In this document: positions 49,091-61,284 of the stretch, one piece after another
How positions within the stretch are numbered: position 1 is the stretch's first letter
How the letters are laid out: each line of letters starts with the position of its first letter
Source of the DNA: Brasenia schreberi
Taxonomy: Eukaryota > Streptophyta > Magnoliopsida > Nymphaeales > Cabombaceae
Assembly (NCBI GenBank): GCA_036023115.1
Contig: JAYKKT010000089.1
Location: 10,504,001 to 10,568,000 of the forward strand
Length of the DNA stretch: 64,000 bases
Direction: 5' to 3'
Notes under the pieces: generated by a model
What the model was told of the DNA's origin: nothing
Seen by the model: only the letters and a program-made list of their open reading frames with translations
Databases searched by the model: none
Translations under genes and position numbers: made by a program

Positions 49091-49344
49091 CAATTATATT
49101 ATAAGTAATTTTGTTTGAGTTGTTTATTATTATGTAATATATATACAAGTATATAAGGTTTGAAACATAACGCATACTAAACATTTTCTATTTGGTTAAG
49201 AGAGACGTGAGATAGGGACATCTCTCACTTAAGGAGAGATGTGCCTCCATCACGTCTCTCCTTAAGTGGGAGACAAGGCAGCCCAAATATGTCTCCCCTT
49301 AAGTGAGAGACATGAGATGAGGATATCTCTCACTATTTGGTATC

Positions 49345-52300
49345 CATTTTGAACTCCTTGATCATATAAGTATGGAAAAATAGAGAAAATTATCCAATTT
49401 TTACTTACTACCAAGATTTTAGAAAAATACTTTCAACAAGTACGAAGCTTGTATAAAAGGAAAAATAACAAGGAAATTTTTTTCTAAAGAGACAACAAGG
49501 GCAACAACCCTATTGAAAGTCATTCACATGGATTTATTTGTACCCTTCAAAGTAATGTCACATTGTGGAAAGATTTATTTTATAACCTTTATCAATGATT
49601 ACTTGATATGTACGTATCTATATCTCCTAGTACATAAATTTGAGGCATTTGATGCTTTTAAAAAATATAACTACGAAGCTGAAAATCAACTAGGGCATTC
49701 AATCAAAGTCTTAAGATCAGATAGAGGTGATGAATATACCTCTGCAAAATTTTTGAAATTCTGTAAAGATTTTGGTATTGCAAAGCAAAATATAATACCC
49801 AAGACACCTCAACAGAATGGTGTAGTTGAAAGATATAACATGACCTTACTAAATATGACAAGGTCAATGCTAATTAATGCTTCTTTACCAAGGATATTTT
49901 GGAGAGAAACAGTAAGTACAACGATATACATACTCAATAGAGTACCATGTAAGGTTGTATTCACTATACCATATGAGATGTGTTTGGAAGAAAACCCAAC
50001 TTAGGTCATCTTAGGAGGTGGAGATCTATTACATATGTAAAGATCATTGATTAGTGTAGAGATAAGTTGAACAGTAGGTCCTTGAGGTGTATATTTATCA
50101 GATATCCTAAAGATTTAAAGGATATTGATTTTATCATAAGGACCACGGACTGATAGAGAGCAGAGATGTTGAATTTCTTAAAAGATACTAAGAATGACAT
50201 CTTGGAAAATAATGATGAACATATTGACATTCTAGTAGAAATAGATCAATCAGCATATGAACCCATAGAAGATCTTCTTAAAATAACTGAAACTTTAAGT
50301 AGGCATAAAAGGCCTAGGACCACACCATCCTACTTAAAGGATTATCACACTTATTTTGCAAAAGAAGTGTGTAATTCGGTGGATTTAGATAAGTTGACTG
50401 ATAACTTGACTTATCAACAAGGTATGAACTTATCGGAAGCAACAGACTAGGGGAAAGTCATTGATGAGGAAATTGAATCATTGTGAAAAATCAAGTCTGG
50501 AAATTGACTGATTTGCCAAAAGAAAGGAAAGTCATAGGTTGTAAATGGATTCTAAAAAAGAAATATAAGGTTGATAGTTCAACCAACAAGTTTAAAGCGA
50601 AGTTGGTTGCAAAGGGTTTTTTTGAAAAAAGAGGGAATAGATTATGTTGAGACATATTCTCCTATTGCAAAATTTGCATCCATAAGGATATTCCTAACAA
50701 TATATGTATATTATGATTTTGACTTATATCAATTAGATGTAAAGACAACCTTTCTAAATGGAGATTTAGATGAAATCATATACATGTAACAACCTTAAGG
50801 ATATATAGTTGAAGGCTAAGGAGATAAAGTATATAGGTTGAGAAAATCATTCACCTCACCAATGGTATTGGACTTTTCAAAATGCCATAATTGAACTTGG
50901 ATTTGTGGCTAATGAACTTGATCACTGTGTATATGTTTGAAATAGTGGGAGCCACTTTGTTATCCTGTCGTTATACGTAGCTGACATATTGTTGAACTGA
51001 AATGACAATGAGATAATTGTCAAAACGAAGTCATAGTTAAACTCAAGATTCTAAATGAAATATGGGGGAAGCATCCTATATCCTATGTATAAAGATTTCT
51101 TGAGATAGAGAATCTAAACTCTTATGCCTAAGTGAGGAGAGATATATTGACTATATCCTCAAGAAGTTCAAAATGGGTGAATGCAAGTCTGCTATTACAC
51201 TCGTTGCAAAAGGGATCAAACTAAGTAAAGTTTATTGTCCTAGTGAAGGAGACGATAAGCCTAACGTTTCTTATGCAAGCTATAGGTAACTTGATGTATG
51301 TTATGTTGTGTACAAGACTTGATATCAGCTTTGTTGTTGGTCTTGTGAGTAGACATCAAAGTAATCCTAGATGGTAGCATTGGATAGCTATAGAAAGGAT
51401 TTTAATATATGAAAGGAATAAGAGACTTGAAAGTGTGTTTTCAAGTAGATGAATTGAAAGTGGTAGGATACTCATATGCTGACTTTGTTGGGAGTAAAGA
51501 TGACAGCAAATCTACCTTAAGACAAATATTTTTATTTGGAGATAGTGATGTTTCTTGGGCATGCAAAAAACAGGGTTGTGTAGCATTACATACATAGGAA
51601 GGTGAGTATGTAGCTTGCTATATGGCTGCAATGAGTATCGTCTGGATAAGCCATATCATACGAGATTTGAAGTTGGAGATAGCCGATGAGCTAGTTGTCA
51701 TTTATTATGACAACAACGCAGCAATTACTCTTATCATGAGTGGAACTGACAGCTCTAAGAGCAAGCATACAATGATTAAATACCACTATGTTCATGATAT
51801 GGTTATGAGAAAGAAAATATCCATCTCATACATGCCAACTCATGATATGTTGATAGACCCCTTGACTAAAGGCATAACAGAGGAGATCTTCTCAAAACAT
51901 GTTGTGAACATGGGTTTGAGATATGTTTGATTGTTGTATAGGTAAATAACCACACAACGGGTAGTGATTGTAGTAGTAATCATGAAATGACATTACTAGG
52001 AAAACCCTACAAACATGGGAGGAAAATGAGTATGTCAGTTCACTTTGCTCGAATGACCAAGTGAGAGATGTAAGTAAATATGGCCATTCTCGGCAACCAC
52101 TGCATAGAAACGGTTAGATTGGTCATCTAGCCATTATATGTGGACGGGATGCGGGAAAGAGTAGCTGTAACGGCCATCAAAAGCCGAAACCACCGAACGG
52201 TTTTCAAACATATTTGTAACCGTCCGGATAAGGGGCTCTAGGATAGGAAATCCTAGTGAAAAATCCAGGAGGAAGAAGGAGTAGGCACTACTCTCTCGCA

Positions 52301-52530
52301 AGAGACCATAACACACAGAAATACTGAGAAACACAGAGCCTTCCTCCCAGGCAAACCTTACTATGAGGAAACCTCAAAAAACACCGAAATACATACCTGT
52401 TTCCACTGTTGCGTACCTGAGCAAGAAGAACAGGGGACACCAAGACGTCAACAGCAAGCTAAAACCGGCAGAGAGTCGACGGAATACCCATAGATGTAAC
52501 CCAATACTCCCCCTCACCGTCAATCATTGG
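49345..52530 (+). mobile_element. 5'-truncated Ty1/copia element (copia B)
   Basis: It begins inside the pre-integrase region (about 49345) and runs through integrase (49513-50004, with HMDLF, LRSDRGDEY and PQQNGVVERYN carrying the D, D, E residues), reverse transcriptase (about 50520-51060, with DVKTTFLNGDLDE) and RNase H (51590-51930, ending THDMLIDPLTKGI). A 3' LTR starts TGTAAG at 52069 after a purine-rich GTGAGAGA and runs to about 52530. The catalytic YVDD block reads LYVADILL (about 50972), and stops are common. No gag, protease or 5' LTR remains. It is closely similar to copia C. Confidence 0.9.
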
Positions 52531-52752
52531 GCATTGATGACAAACCTACTGTTGGTCGTCATCCATCCTTGGTGACAGCCTCCACTGCATTTCTTTTACT
52601 TCAAAAAAGAAAAAAAGAAACATGCCTATGTGCTTCATATTTCTCTTGGCAACAGTAAGCTACCATAAAGAGAATACACTCATCATCTTACTTAAAAGTG
52701 ATTTATTTCCAAAAGAGTTAGAAATGATTTGAATAGGTTTAGTATCATAAAT
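52531..52752. other. Spacer between two copia elements
   Basis: About 220 bp between the 3' LTR of copia B and the 5' LTR of copia C. Nothing is recognised. Confidence 0.4.
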
Positions 52753-53149
52753 TGTAAGGAAGTGGCTATTATCGGTAGCCCCAGCACAGAAACGGTTGGA
52801 TTGACTATTCAATCATTATATGTGGATAGGATGTGAAAAGAATGGTCGTAACGACCACAAAAGCTGAAACCGCCAGACTGTTACCAAATAAAATAGTAAC
52901 AGTCCGGATAAAGGGACTCTAGAAGATGAAAGCCTAGTGAGAAAATCCGAGAAAGAATGGAGCACACGTTGCTCTATAAATAGAGAGCAGCATAGGCAAG
53001 AACATATCATCGGAATACACCAAAACTCACAGTACTTCCTAGGGAAGCCCCACTGAGATGAAACCTCAAATAGAATCACATACCTTTTGTGTTCTTCCGC
53101 TATAGCATACCTGAGCAACAAGATCAAGAATAGGAGGTCGACAGAAGCA
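52753..53149 (+). repeat. 5' LTR of copia C
   Basis: It starts TGTAAGGAAGTGGCTATT and contains a TATA box within GCTCTATAAATAGAGAGC (about 52971). It is paired with the LTR at 58255. The inner end is placed at GAAGCA, followed by GGTATGCG, a weak primer-site candidate. The 3' LTR of this element and that of copia B seem to continue about 40 bp further, so the inner end may have suffered a deletion. Confidence 0.8.
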
Positions 53150-56100
53150 GGTATGCGTTACTTTATAAAAAAAATGGGAAGAAAAGGAGAGCTTCCTGTG
53201 TTTTTTCAGAAATAGTAGAGAACTTTGTTTGAGTCGAGACAGGGCAGAGGGAAAAACCTGCCTCAATCAAGACAAGGCAGAAATCAGCCATAAAAAAAAT
53301 ACCGCAAAATAGTTACAAAGGTCGCAGGTGACCACAAGCCACTAGGCCAAAAGACAGCCGCAGTAGAACATCGATAAGAGCCACGGGTGGCCATAGGTCG
53401 GTTGTTTAGAGGCAACTGCAATAAAACCAGTGGAAGAGGGTCATGGGCCAGGAGGCAGAATGGCAGAAATCGCCCTCCCTCTCTCTCTCTATCATTTTCT
53501 CGCTCTCACTCTCTCTCCTCTATGCTTTTAAAGTGCCTGAAAAACTACTAGCGGAAACCAACGATTTTTCAAAACCACCCCCGGTTTTGGAAAACTGCCT
53601 AGGTAGCAAACTGAAAAATTACGAAAATATCTACATATTTTCATGTAAAAAGACAATTTTGCTCTTATTTAGATGAAAAGTCGGTTTTACCCTCTCATAG
53701 TTTATAAAAATTACAAAATATAGAGATATTGATTTACATTACTGCCCTTCTCGGTTAAGTTTATTATAGTACTGCCACTATGTTAAAAGAAAATTTGTCC
53801 CTGTCCTTTCGGGAAAGTTGTAGGTTCGGATTGAGGGGTAAAATTATAAATTTACCCCCAATCAGTTACAAATTTTACAGAAATACCAAAAGTTGATTTT
53901 ATTGTTCTATCCTTGGTCTTTTCTGAAAATTACAAAACCGAATAGAAAGATAAAATTACTATTCTACCCCTAGTATTTTGGGAAATTATCAAAGGCAAGA
54001 ACCTTTTGAGAAAATTATGGATTTATGCCAGTTTGCTTCTATATATTAAAAATGAGTTATTTTCAGCTCATTTTTATGATATTTTGCATCGTGCTAACCA
54101 GATTCATGTTATGTGTGTTTTGTCGCTTATTAAATCTTTCTTTTTAGATCGTCTAACTGTTATAATTATCAAAAACATAAAAATGAACTCTATAATATGT
54201 GTCGAAACTGACAAAAAACCAAAAAGTTAAACGGTCTAAACTTCCAAACATGAAAGAGAAGAATTTCACTTGCTCTAATACTTGAAGATGTAGAGTATGT
54301 CTTAAAGTAAACCGTGCGTCTACCACTACCAAATGCAACCGAGCAACGGATAGAAATATATAAAACATTTCTAAGGAACGACACAATAGCAAGAATAGTC
54401 ATGTTGACATACATGGAGGTTGACTTGATTAGGGTCTTCAAAGAATTCAAGATCGCCAAAGAGTTGTTTGATTTTATAACAGTCAAATATGATAGAATTG
54501 TCAAACTGAATGTATAGTTGCTACTACAGAAATATAATTCCTTCAAAATGAAAGAAGGGGATAACGTAGAAAAACATGTAAACCACATGCTGATAATGGC
54601 TAGAGACCTAGTTGTGACAAAATCAGTCATCCCAGAACTGATGCAGATATCAATAATATTTAACAATTTACCCCCGTCATGAAACATGGTCACCACTGCC
54701 CTCTGACTAGGACTAAAACTCAACCTTTCTGAATTGCCTCTAAAACTAACAATAGATCAAGAACATATGAGTAAAAATAAGAAAGAAAAATTGTTATTAG
54801 TAGAAGATGAGATAGGGTCTAGCACCAAACCCAACCAAAGGAGAAATAAACCAAATAAAAAGTTTGACAAGAATAACAAAAAATGTGATAAATTTTTTAA
54901 GAAAATGCAAGAAATTACTTTTTGGGTCAAGTGTTTTAGCTGTGGAAAGATGAGATACTACAAAAGGCATTATCGCAATAGGAAAGGTAGAGAAAACAAC
55001 CTACAACGCGAAGAATCAAAGAAGCAGGACATAATCTGCGTGATATCAGAATGTCTCTATATGGATTGCTTGGTGACTGATTGATGGATTGACTCTAGAG
55101 CTACCAGATATATATTAAAGACCAAGAAAAGAGCAATGGATCTAAAGGAATACAAACCAAGAGAACATCGGGTGTATATGAGAAATAATACTTTCTGAGA
55201 TGTTTTGGGAACTAGGTCCTTTAGAATTTTTATACAAGGCACACCAATTGTACTCACTGATGTATTGATTGTGTCATTTATAAGATGCAATGTGGTTTCG
55301 GTCCCTACCTTAGTAAAAAAAGGTTTTGAGGTCAAGTTTATTCCCGACAAGGTAACTATGGGGAAACATAGGAGAATATTTTTTTCTGTGAAATTTGATT
55401 TAGAACATTGACTGTTCAAATTAAAAGATAATGAAAATGAAAATCCTTTTGCTTATATTGATTGTGCCTTTAATATTGATGTTAATGTATGGCATAAATG
55501 CCTTGGGCATACAAGTCTGGAAAAGTTGAGGAAATTATTCAACTTTGACTTATTGCCAAGATTTTAGGAAAATACTTTCAACAAGTGTGAAGCTTGTATA
55601 AAAGAAAAAATGATGATTTAAGTATTTTTCAAAGAGACAACACGGGCAACAACCCTATTGAAAGTCATTCACACGGATTTATTTGGACCATTAAGAGTAA
55701 GGTCACATCACAAAAATGTTTATTTTTAACCTTTATCGATAATTACTCAAGATATACATATTTATATCTTCTAGCATATAAATTTGAGGCACTTTAAGCT
55801 TTTAAAGAATATAAGTAGGAAGTTGAAAATCAACTAGAGCATTCAATCAGAGTCTTAAGATCATATAGAGATAGTGAATATACCTCTACAGAATTTCTGA
55901 AATTCTGTAAAGACTTTGGTATTGCAAAGCAAAATATAATACCCAAGACACCTCAACAGAATGGTGTAGCTGAAAGATATAACAGGACCTTAGTAAATAT
56001 GACAATGTCAATGCTAATTGATGCCTCTCTACCAAGGATATTTTGGGGAGATACAGTAAGTACAATGGTATACGTACTCAATAGAGTACCATGTAATGTT

Positions 56101-58254
56101 GTATTCACTATACCATATGAGATATGTTTGAAAGAAAACCCAACCTTGGTCATCTCAGGAGGTATGGTTCTATTGCATATGTAAAGATCATTGATTAGTG
56201 TAGAGATAAGTTGGACAGTAGGTCCTTGAGGTGCATATTCATCAGATATCCTAAAGATTCAAAGGGATATCGGTTTTATAATAAGGACCACGGTCTGATA
56301 GATAAAGATGAATATACTAATATTCTAGTAGACCTAGATCAATCATCATATGAACCTATAGAAGATCTTCCTAAAATAATCGAAACTTTTAGTGGGCATA
56401 AAAGGCCTACGGTCACATCGTCCTACTTAAAGGATTATCACACTTATCTTCCAAAAGAAGTGTGTAATTTGGTGGATTTAGATGAGTTAACTGATAACTT
56501 GACTTATCAACAAGCTATGAACTCATCGGAAGCAACAAACTAGAGAAAAGTCATGAATGAGAAAATTTAATCCATTGAGAAAAACCAAGTCTGGGAATTG
56601 GCTGATTTGCCAAAAGGAAGGAAATCTATAGGCTGTAAATGTGTTCTGAAAAGAAATATAAGGTTGATGGTTCAATCAACAAGTTTAAAGCGAGGTTGGT
56701 TGCAAAGGTTTTTTTGTAAAAAGAGGGGATATATTATGTTGAAATATATTCCCCGGTTACGAAATTTGCATTTATAAGGATAATCCTGATAATTTCTACA
56801 TATTATGATTTGGACTTACATCAGTTAGATGTAAAGACAACTTTTTCAAAACGAAGATTTCAATGAAATCATATACATAAAGCAGCATGAAGGATATATA
56901 GTTGAAGGCTAAGAAGATAAAGTATATAGGATGAGAAAATCCCTATATGGCCCGAAACATTCACCTCGACAATGATATTTGACTTTTCAAAATGTTATTA
57001 TAAAACTTGAGTTTGTGGTTAATAAACTTGATCACTGTGTATATGTCTGGAATAGTGGGAGCCACCTTGTCATCTTAACATTATATGTAGATGACATATT
57101 GTTGACTGCGAATGACAATGAGATGATTATCAAAACCAAATCATGGTTAAACTCAAGGTTCAAAATGAAGGTTATGAGGGTATGAAAATGAAGGATATTG
57201 TTGACATATTTGAGGTTTAATCATGACAACATGGTTAAACTCAATGTTGGCAGCATCCAATATCCTGGGTATGAAGATCTCTCGAGATAGAGAATCTAAA
57301 CTCTTATGCCTAAGTGAGGAGACATATATTGACTATATCCTCAAGAAGTTCAAAATGAGTGAATGCAAGTCTGATGTTACACCCATTGCAAAATGGGTCA
57401 AACTAATTAAGACTGATTGTCCCAGTGAAGGAGACGATAAGCCTAACGTTTCTTATGCACAAGCTGTGGGTAGCTTGATGTATGTTATGCTGTGTACAAG
57501 ACCTGATATCAGCTTTGTTGTTAGTCTTGTGAGTAGATATCAAAGTAATCTTGGATGGCAGCATTGGATAGCTGTAAAAAGGATTTTAAGATATCTGAAA
57601 GGAACAAGAGACTTGAAAGTGTGTTTTCAAGTAGGTGAACTGAAAGTGGTAGGATACTCAGATGCTGACTTTGTTGGGAGCAAAGATGATAGCAAATCTA
57701 TCTCAAGACAAATATTCTTATTTGGAGGTGGTGATGTTTATTGGACACGTAAGAAATAGGGTTGTGTAGCATTACATACATAGGAAGGTGCGTATGTGGC
57801 TTGCTGTATGGCTCTAACGAGTGCCGTCTGGATAAATCACTTCATACGAGATCTGAAGTTGAAAATAACCGACAAGCCAGTTTTCATTTACTGTGACAAC
57901 AGCACAGCAATTACTCTTATCAAGAGTGGAGCTGATAGCTCTAAAAGCAAGTATATAATGGTTAAATACTACTATGTTCATGATATGGTTATGAGAAAAG
58001 AAATATCCATCTCATACATGTCAACAAATGATATGTTGGCAGACCCCTTGACTAAAGGCATAATAGAGGAGTTTTTCTCAAAATATATTGCAAACATGTG
58101 TTTGAGATATGTTTGATAGTTGTGTAGGTAAATAACCATACAATGTTTAGTGATTGTAATAGCAATCATGAAATGACATTACTAATAAAACCCCATAAAT
58201 GTGGGAGGAAAACCAGTATGTCAGTTCACTTGGCTCAAATGGCTAAGTGGGAGA
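53150..58254 (+). mobile_element. Ty1/copia internal region (copia C), gag-pol pseudogene
   Basis: A leader of about 1.1 kb (with a CT microsatellite near 53475-53520) precedes gag (54300-55060), which carries a zinc-knuckle-like CFSCGKMRYYKRHY in which the final Cys is lost. Protease (about 55083) reads WIDSRAT. Pre-integrase (about 55490-55600) has WHKCLGHTSLEKL. The integrase core follows to 56180 (PQQNGVAERYNRTL). Reverse transcriptase (about 56570-57180) has LYVDDILLTANDNEM. A connection domain (57240-57600) has VGSLMYVMLCTRPDISF. RNase H (57780-58116) ends NDMLADPLTKGI. Stops and frameshifts break gag, integrase and RT, and a segment of about 60-70 bp is inserted after the YVDD block (about 57165-57235). 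A polypurine tract AAGTGGGAGA precedes the 3' LTR. Confidence 0.9.
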
Positions 58255-58670
58255 TGTAAGGAAGTGGCTATTCTCAGCAACCCCAACACAGAAAAGACTG
58301 GACTGACCATCCATCCGTTATTTATGGATGGGATGCGAAAAGAATGGCCGTAACAGCCACAAAAGCCGAAACCATTGGACAATTATCAAATAAAACGATA
58401 AGAGGAAAACTTAGTGGGAAAATTCAGGAAGGAATGAAGCACGCGCTGCTCTATAAATAGAGAGCAGCGCTGGCAAGAACATATCATCGGAATACCATGA
58501 AACCCACAGTACTTCCCAGGGAAACTCCACTGAGAGCAAATCTCAAACAGAATCACATACATTTTGTGTTCTTCCGCTGCAGCGTATTTAAGCAACAAGA
58601 TCAAGAACCGGAGGTCGACGGAAGCAGAAAACCAGCAAGGAGTCGATCGAAAAATCCATCGTAAACTGCC
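58255..58670 (+). repeat. 3' LTR of copia C
   Basis: It starts TGTAAGGAAGTGGCTATTC, with a TATA box within GCTCTATAAATAGAGAGC (about 58450). It is similar along its length to 52753-53149. The alignable part with the 5' LTR ends at 58626; similarity to the LTR of copia B continues to about 58665. The 5-mers outside the two LTRs (taaat and gaaaa) do not match. Confidence 0.75.
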
Positions 58671-60895
58671 AAGGTAATGTTCACTATGATAAAGAAGTCT
58701 GAGTCTTGGATTCACGGAGTTTGATATCTTCAAGATGCATTTGATTGTACTGCAGAAAGAGTTGCCGAACATTTTCGATCAAGAGCACGCAAGTGTGTGA
58801 TATTGATCGCTTAAAACAACTCCTTCCTGAAATTACTATCTTTTTCCTTTCAATTCCATCAAGAACAACCATTATGTGATTTAAATACTAAAACGAATGC
58901 ATAGATAGCCTATATTAAAGCCTTTACATGAGTTAGCCAATTCATATTCATCATCCTCATCACCTCAATCATAGCAAATACTTTCACGAGTCTTTTAATT
59001 TATTCCCACAAATGACACAAGGATGTCAACCAATTACGTGGACCTACACAGTTTTCATGGCAGCACTGCGTGATTCGCTAAGGATGGATGATGCTCTTGC
59101 AACAAAGTCTTCGACCTACATACGTTGAGGAATTCCCAACATGCGGATTTCATTGACCAGAGTGAGAAACTCAGGAGAGGAAAGATAGACAAGGGTGGAC
59201 ATGGCGGTTTGAAACTAGCCTGACGGTTTAAACCGGAACCACACCAAACACAGAACCAGCGATAATCGGAATTAGCCATCGACCTCTCGGTTCGCTTACG
59301 ATTCATGATATTATGAAACTGATTCGAAACTGGAACAAGAACCGATGGTTTCAAATCGTCACTAAATATGTTTTAGATATTTTTTCTAAAACCATTATCA
59401 CAAATATATCGTTAGCTCAATGACAAGATGCTCCCTACAGTTGCAATTAATGAAAGAGTTCAGCTCCTAGAAGAAGCATTGTCTTTGTTTTTGAAAGAAA
59501 AAAAATTGAAATCACATCAACGGTTCCAAAACTGAGACGGAAATCGATCCCTATGAGGTTTGGTTCCGGTTCGAGATGAGAACATTTTGGGAATGGTAAT
59601 ATGCATTTTAAGTTAAAGTTAATTAAAAGGATAATAAAGTACTGAGAACATTATGGGCAGATTAAATTCCTCTTTGGTCATAACTTCAAGGGCGTATTAG
59701 TGCACCTTTTTATCGTTCGTTCACTTATATTTTCGGTACGCATATGGTATAGCATTTGCTTTGATTTTTCTTTTTATTTATTTGTCTTCGAATATGTTGT
59801 GAACCTCATTAATGAAAACGAAAGAAATGGACATTGTGAATGACATCAATGAAAGTGTGTATACTGTTGATCCCATATAATTTCTCGTATTTTGCTTGTC
59901 ACTGTCACACACGCGGTTCACATTTAACTAAACCACCATAAAGTTTGTGATGCGTGACTGTGGATGTGAAGAATCCCCACCAAACTATTAGAGAGAGAGA
60001 GAGAGAGAGAAAAAGTAGTATGTGCTAGCATGCTTAGGTGGTAAAAAATTTAAATAAATTTCAATCATCTATCATTAAATGGATAATTAAAATTAAAATT
60101 TTAAAAATAAAAAGTATTCAAGTGAATAAAATATATCTACAAAAAATATAAATATACTCTTTACCTTTTAAATTAAAATTTCAACTTAATCAAACGGATG
60201 ATTAAAATTTGTTTGGATTTACTGGTACTTAAGTGCACTAACATATACCACTCTCTCTCTTTTTCTCTCTCTATATGTGTGTGGAGGGAGAAAGAGCATG
60301 CATTTCAAATGAAGATGTTTCCATGCGTAGTCTTTCTCGTTAACTTGATTTACCAAGCGAATTATCGAGTTTCTTGTTTTGGGGGATCACATAATCTATT
60401 GAGTTGTAACTATAGAGGATTTACCTTGTGTGACTTGATTGAAGAATTAATTAGTAGCAATAATTACTTGTTGAAGAAGATCTTTTACCGTTTAGCTATT
60501 TTCCATTATAATAGATCTAGCATGTATAAAGTAAAGATTAGTTCTAGCGTGCTTTTTTTCTCATTCAGTCATCTTCTCCAGTTATAAGAAAGAAAGTTAG
60601 AAGATGCAGATCACTCATATATAAACTTTATAGAAACCAATTTCAACCATCTAATCAATACTCATGAGTGATTGAAATGGAAAATCATAAAGTGAAAAGA
60701 TATGTATTAGATATAATAATTTGCATCATCCACCATCTCTCTTCGTATATACATATAATAGATACATATCGATATAAGAAAATTATATACACGAATGCAT
60801 CAAACTTAGACTATGTATTTTTTCTTTCTGAAACTTTTTTTTAAAATAACTTAGGTACAGTGGTGCATTACTCACACATAGAACCCTAATTTCGG

Positions 60896-60936
<41 letters not shown>

Positions 60937-61248
60937 TCTCTTCTGTGCAGTCTAGCTTTCGCAAATTGAGAAGTCAACTTTCTCCCTCCTAAGACATTTT
61001 GCAACTTTTCTGTATCTTAACGATGCGAGGTTCTCATCTCGTATTGATCAATTCCCGAAACCAGTCATATCTTCGTGATCTTTCACACACTCAATCTCAT
61101 CAAATATTGGCGCATGCAGGGAAGGACCTTTCGTGAACTTGGTTCGACCTGAAAATCCATAGAAAGAATTTCAGAAGGTCAAGGACGTTCTCTTGGTCTC
61201 TACCAAAACATATAGAAGGAATTTTTATGTGATCTTTTGTGTGTGTGC

Positions 61249-61249
<1 letters not shown>
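58671..61249. other. Intergenic with simple repeats
   Basis: A patch of GGTTTAAACCGGAACC-like words lies at 59210-59600. A GA run lies at 59990-60010 and an (AT)n run at 60898-60931. A 129-codon plus-strand frame at 60198-60587 has no product I recognise and no clear splice partners. No gene is supported. Confidence 0.4.

Positions 61250-61284
<35 letters not shown>

Larger units (their letters stand above)
44360..49335. mobile_element. Mutator-like element carrying plant mobile domain sequence
   Basis: I infer one composite element. It holds plant mobile domain (PMD) remnants on the plus strand and a MULE transposase remnant on the minus strand (separate entries). Near both ends lie short foldbacks of similar style: GCACTTCTCCC paired with GAGAGAAATGTGC at about 44378-44407, and three CTTAAG-centred hairpins at about 49215-49325. 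Exact terminal inverted repeats and a 9-bp target duplication could not be fixed by eye, so the boundaries are approximate. The right end directly abuts the truncated copia element B. Confidence 0.5.

Noticed and set aside
49513..50004. 163-codon intact integrase frame as a host gene
   Set aside because: It is the integrase core of copia B, flanked by other pol fragments with stops. There is no sign of domestication.
54190..54723. 177-codon minus-strand frame
   Set aside because: It lies opposite the gag region of copia C, which is readable on the plus strand. The minus frame has no recognisable domain.
60198..60587. 129-codon frame as a gene
   Set aside because: No recognisable domain, signal or splice partner, and no supporting promoter. 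The length is compatible with chance in this window.
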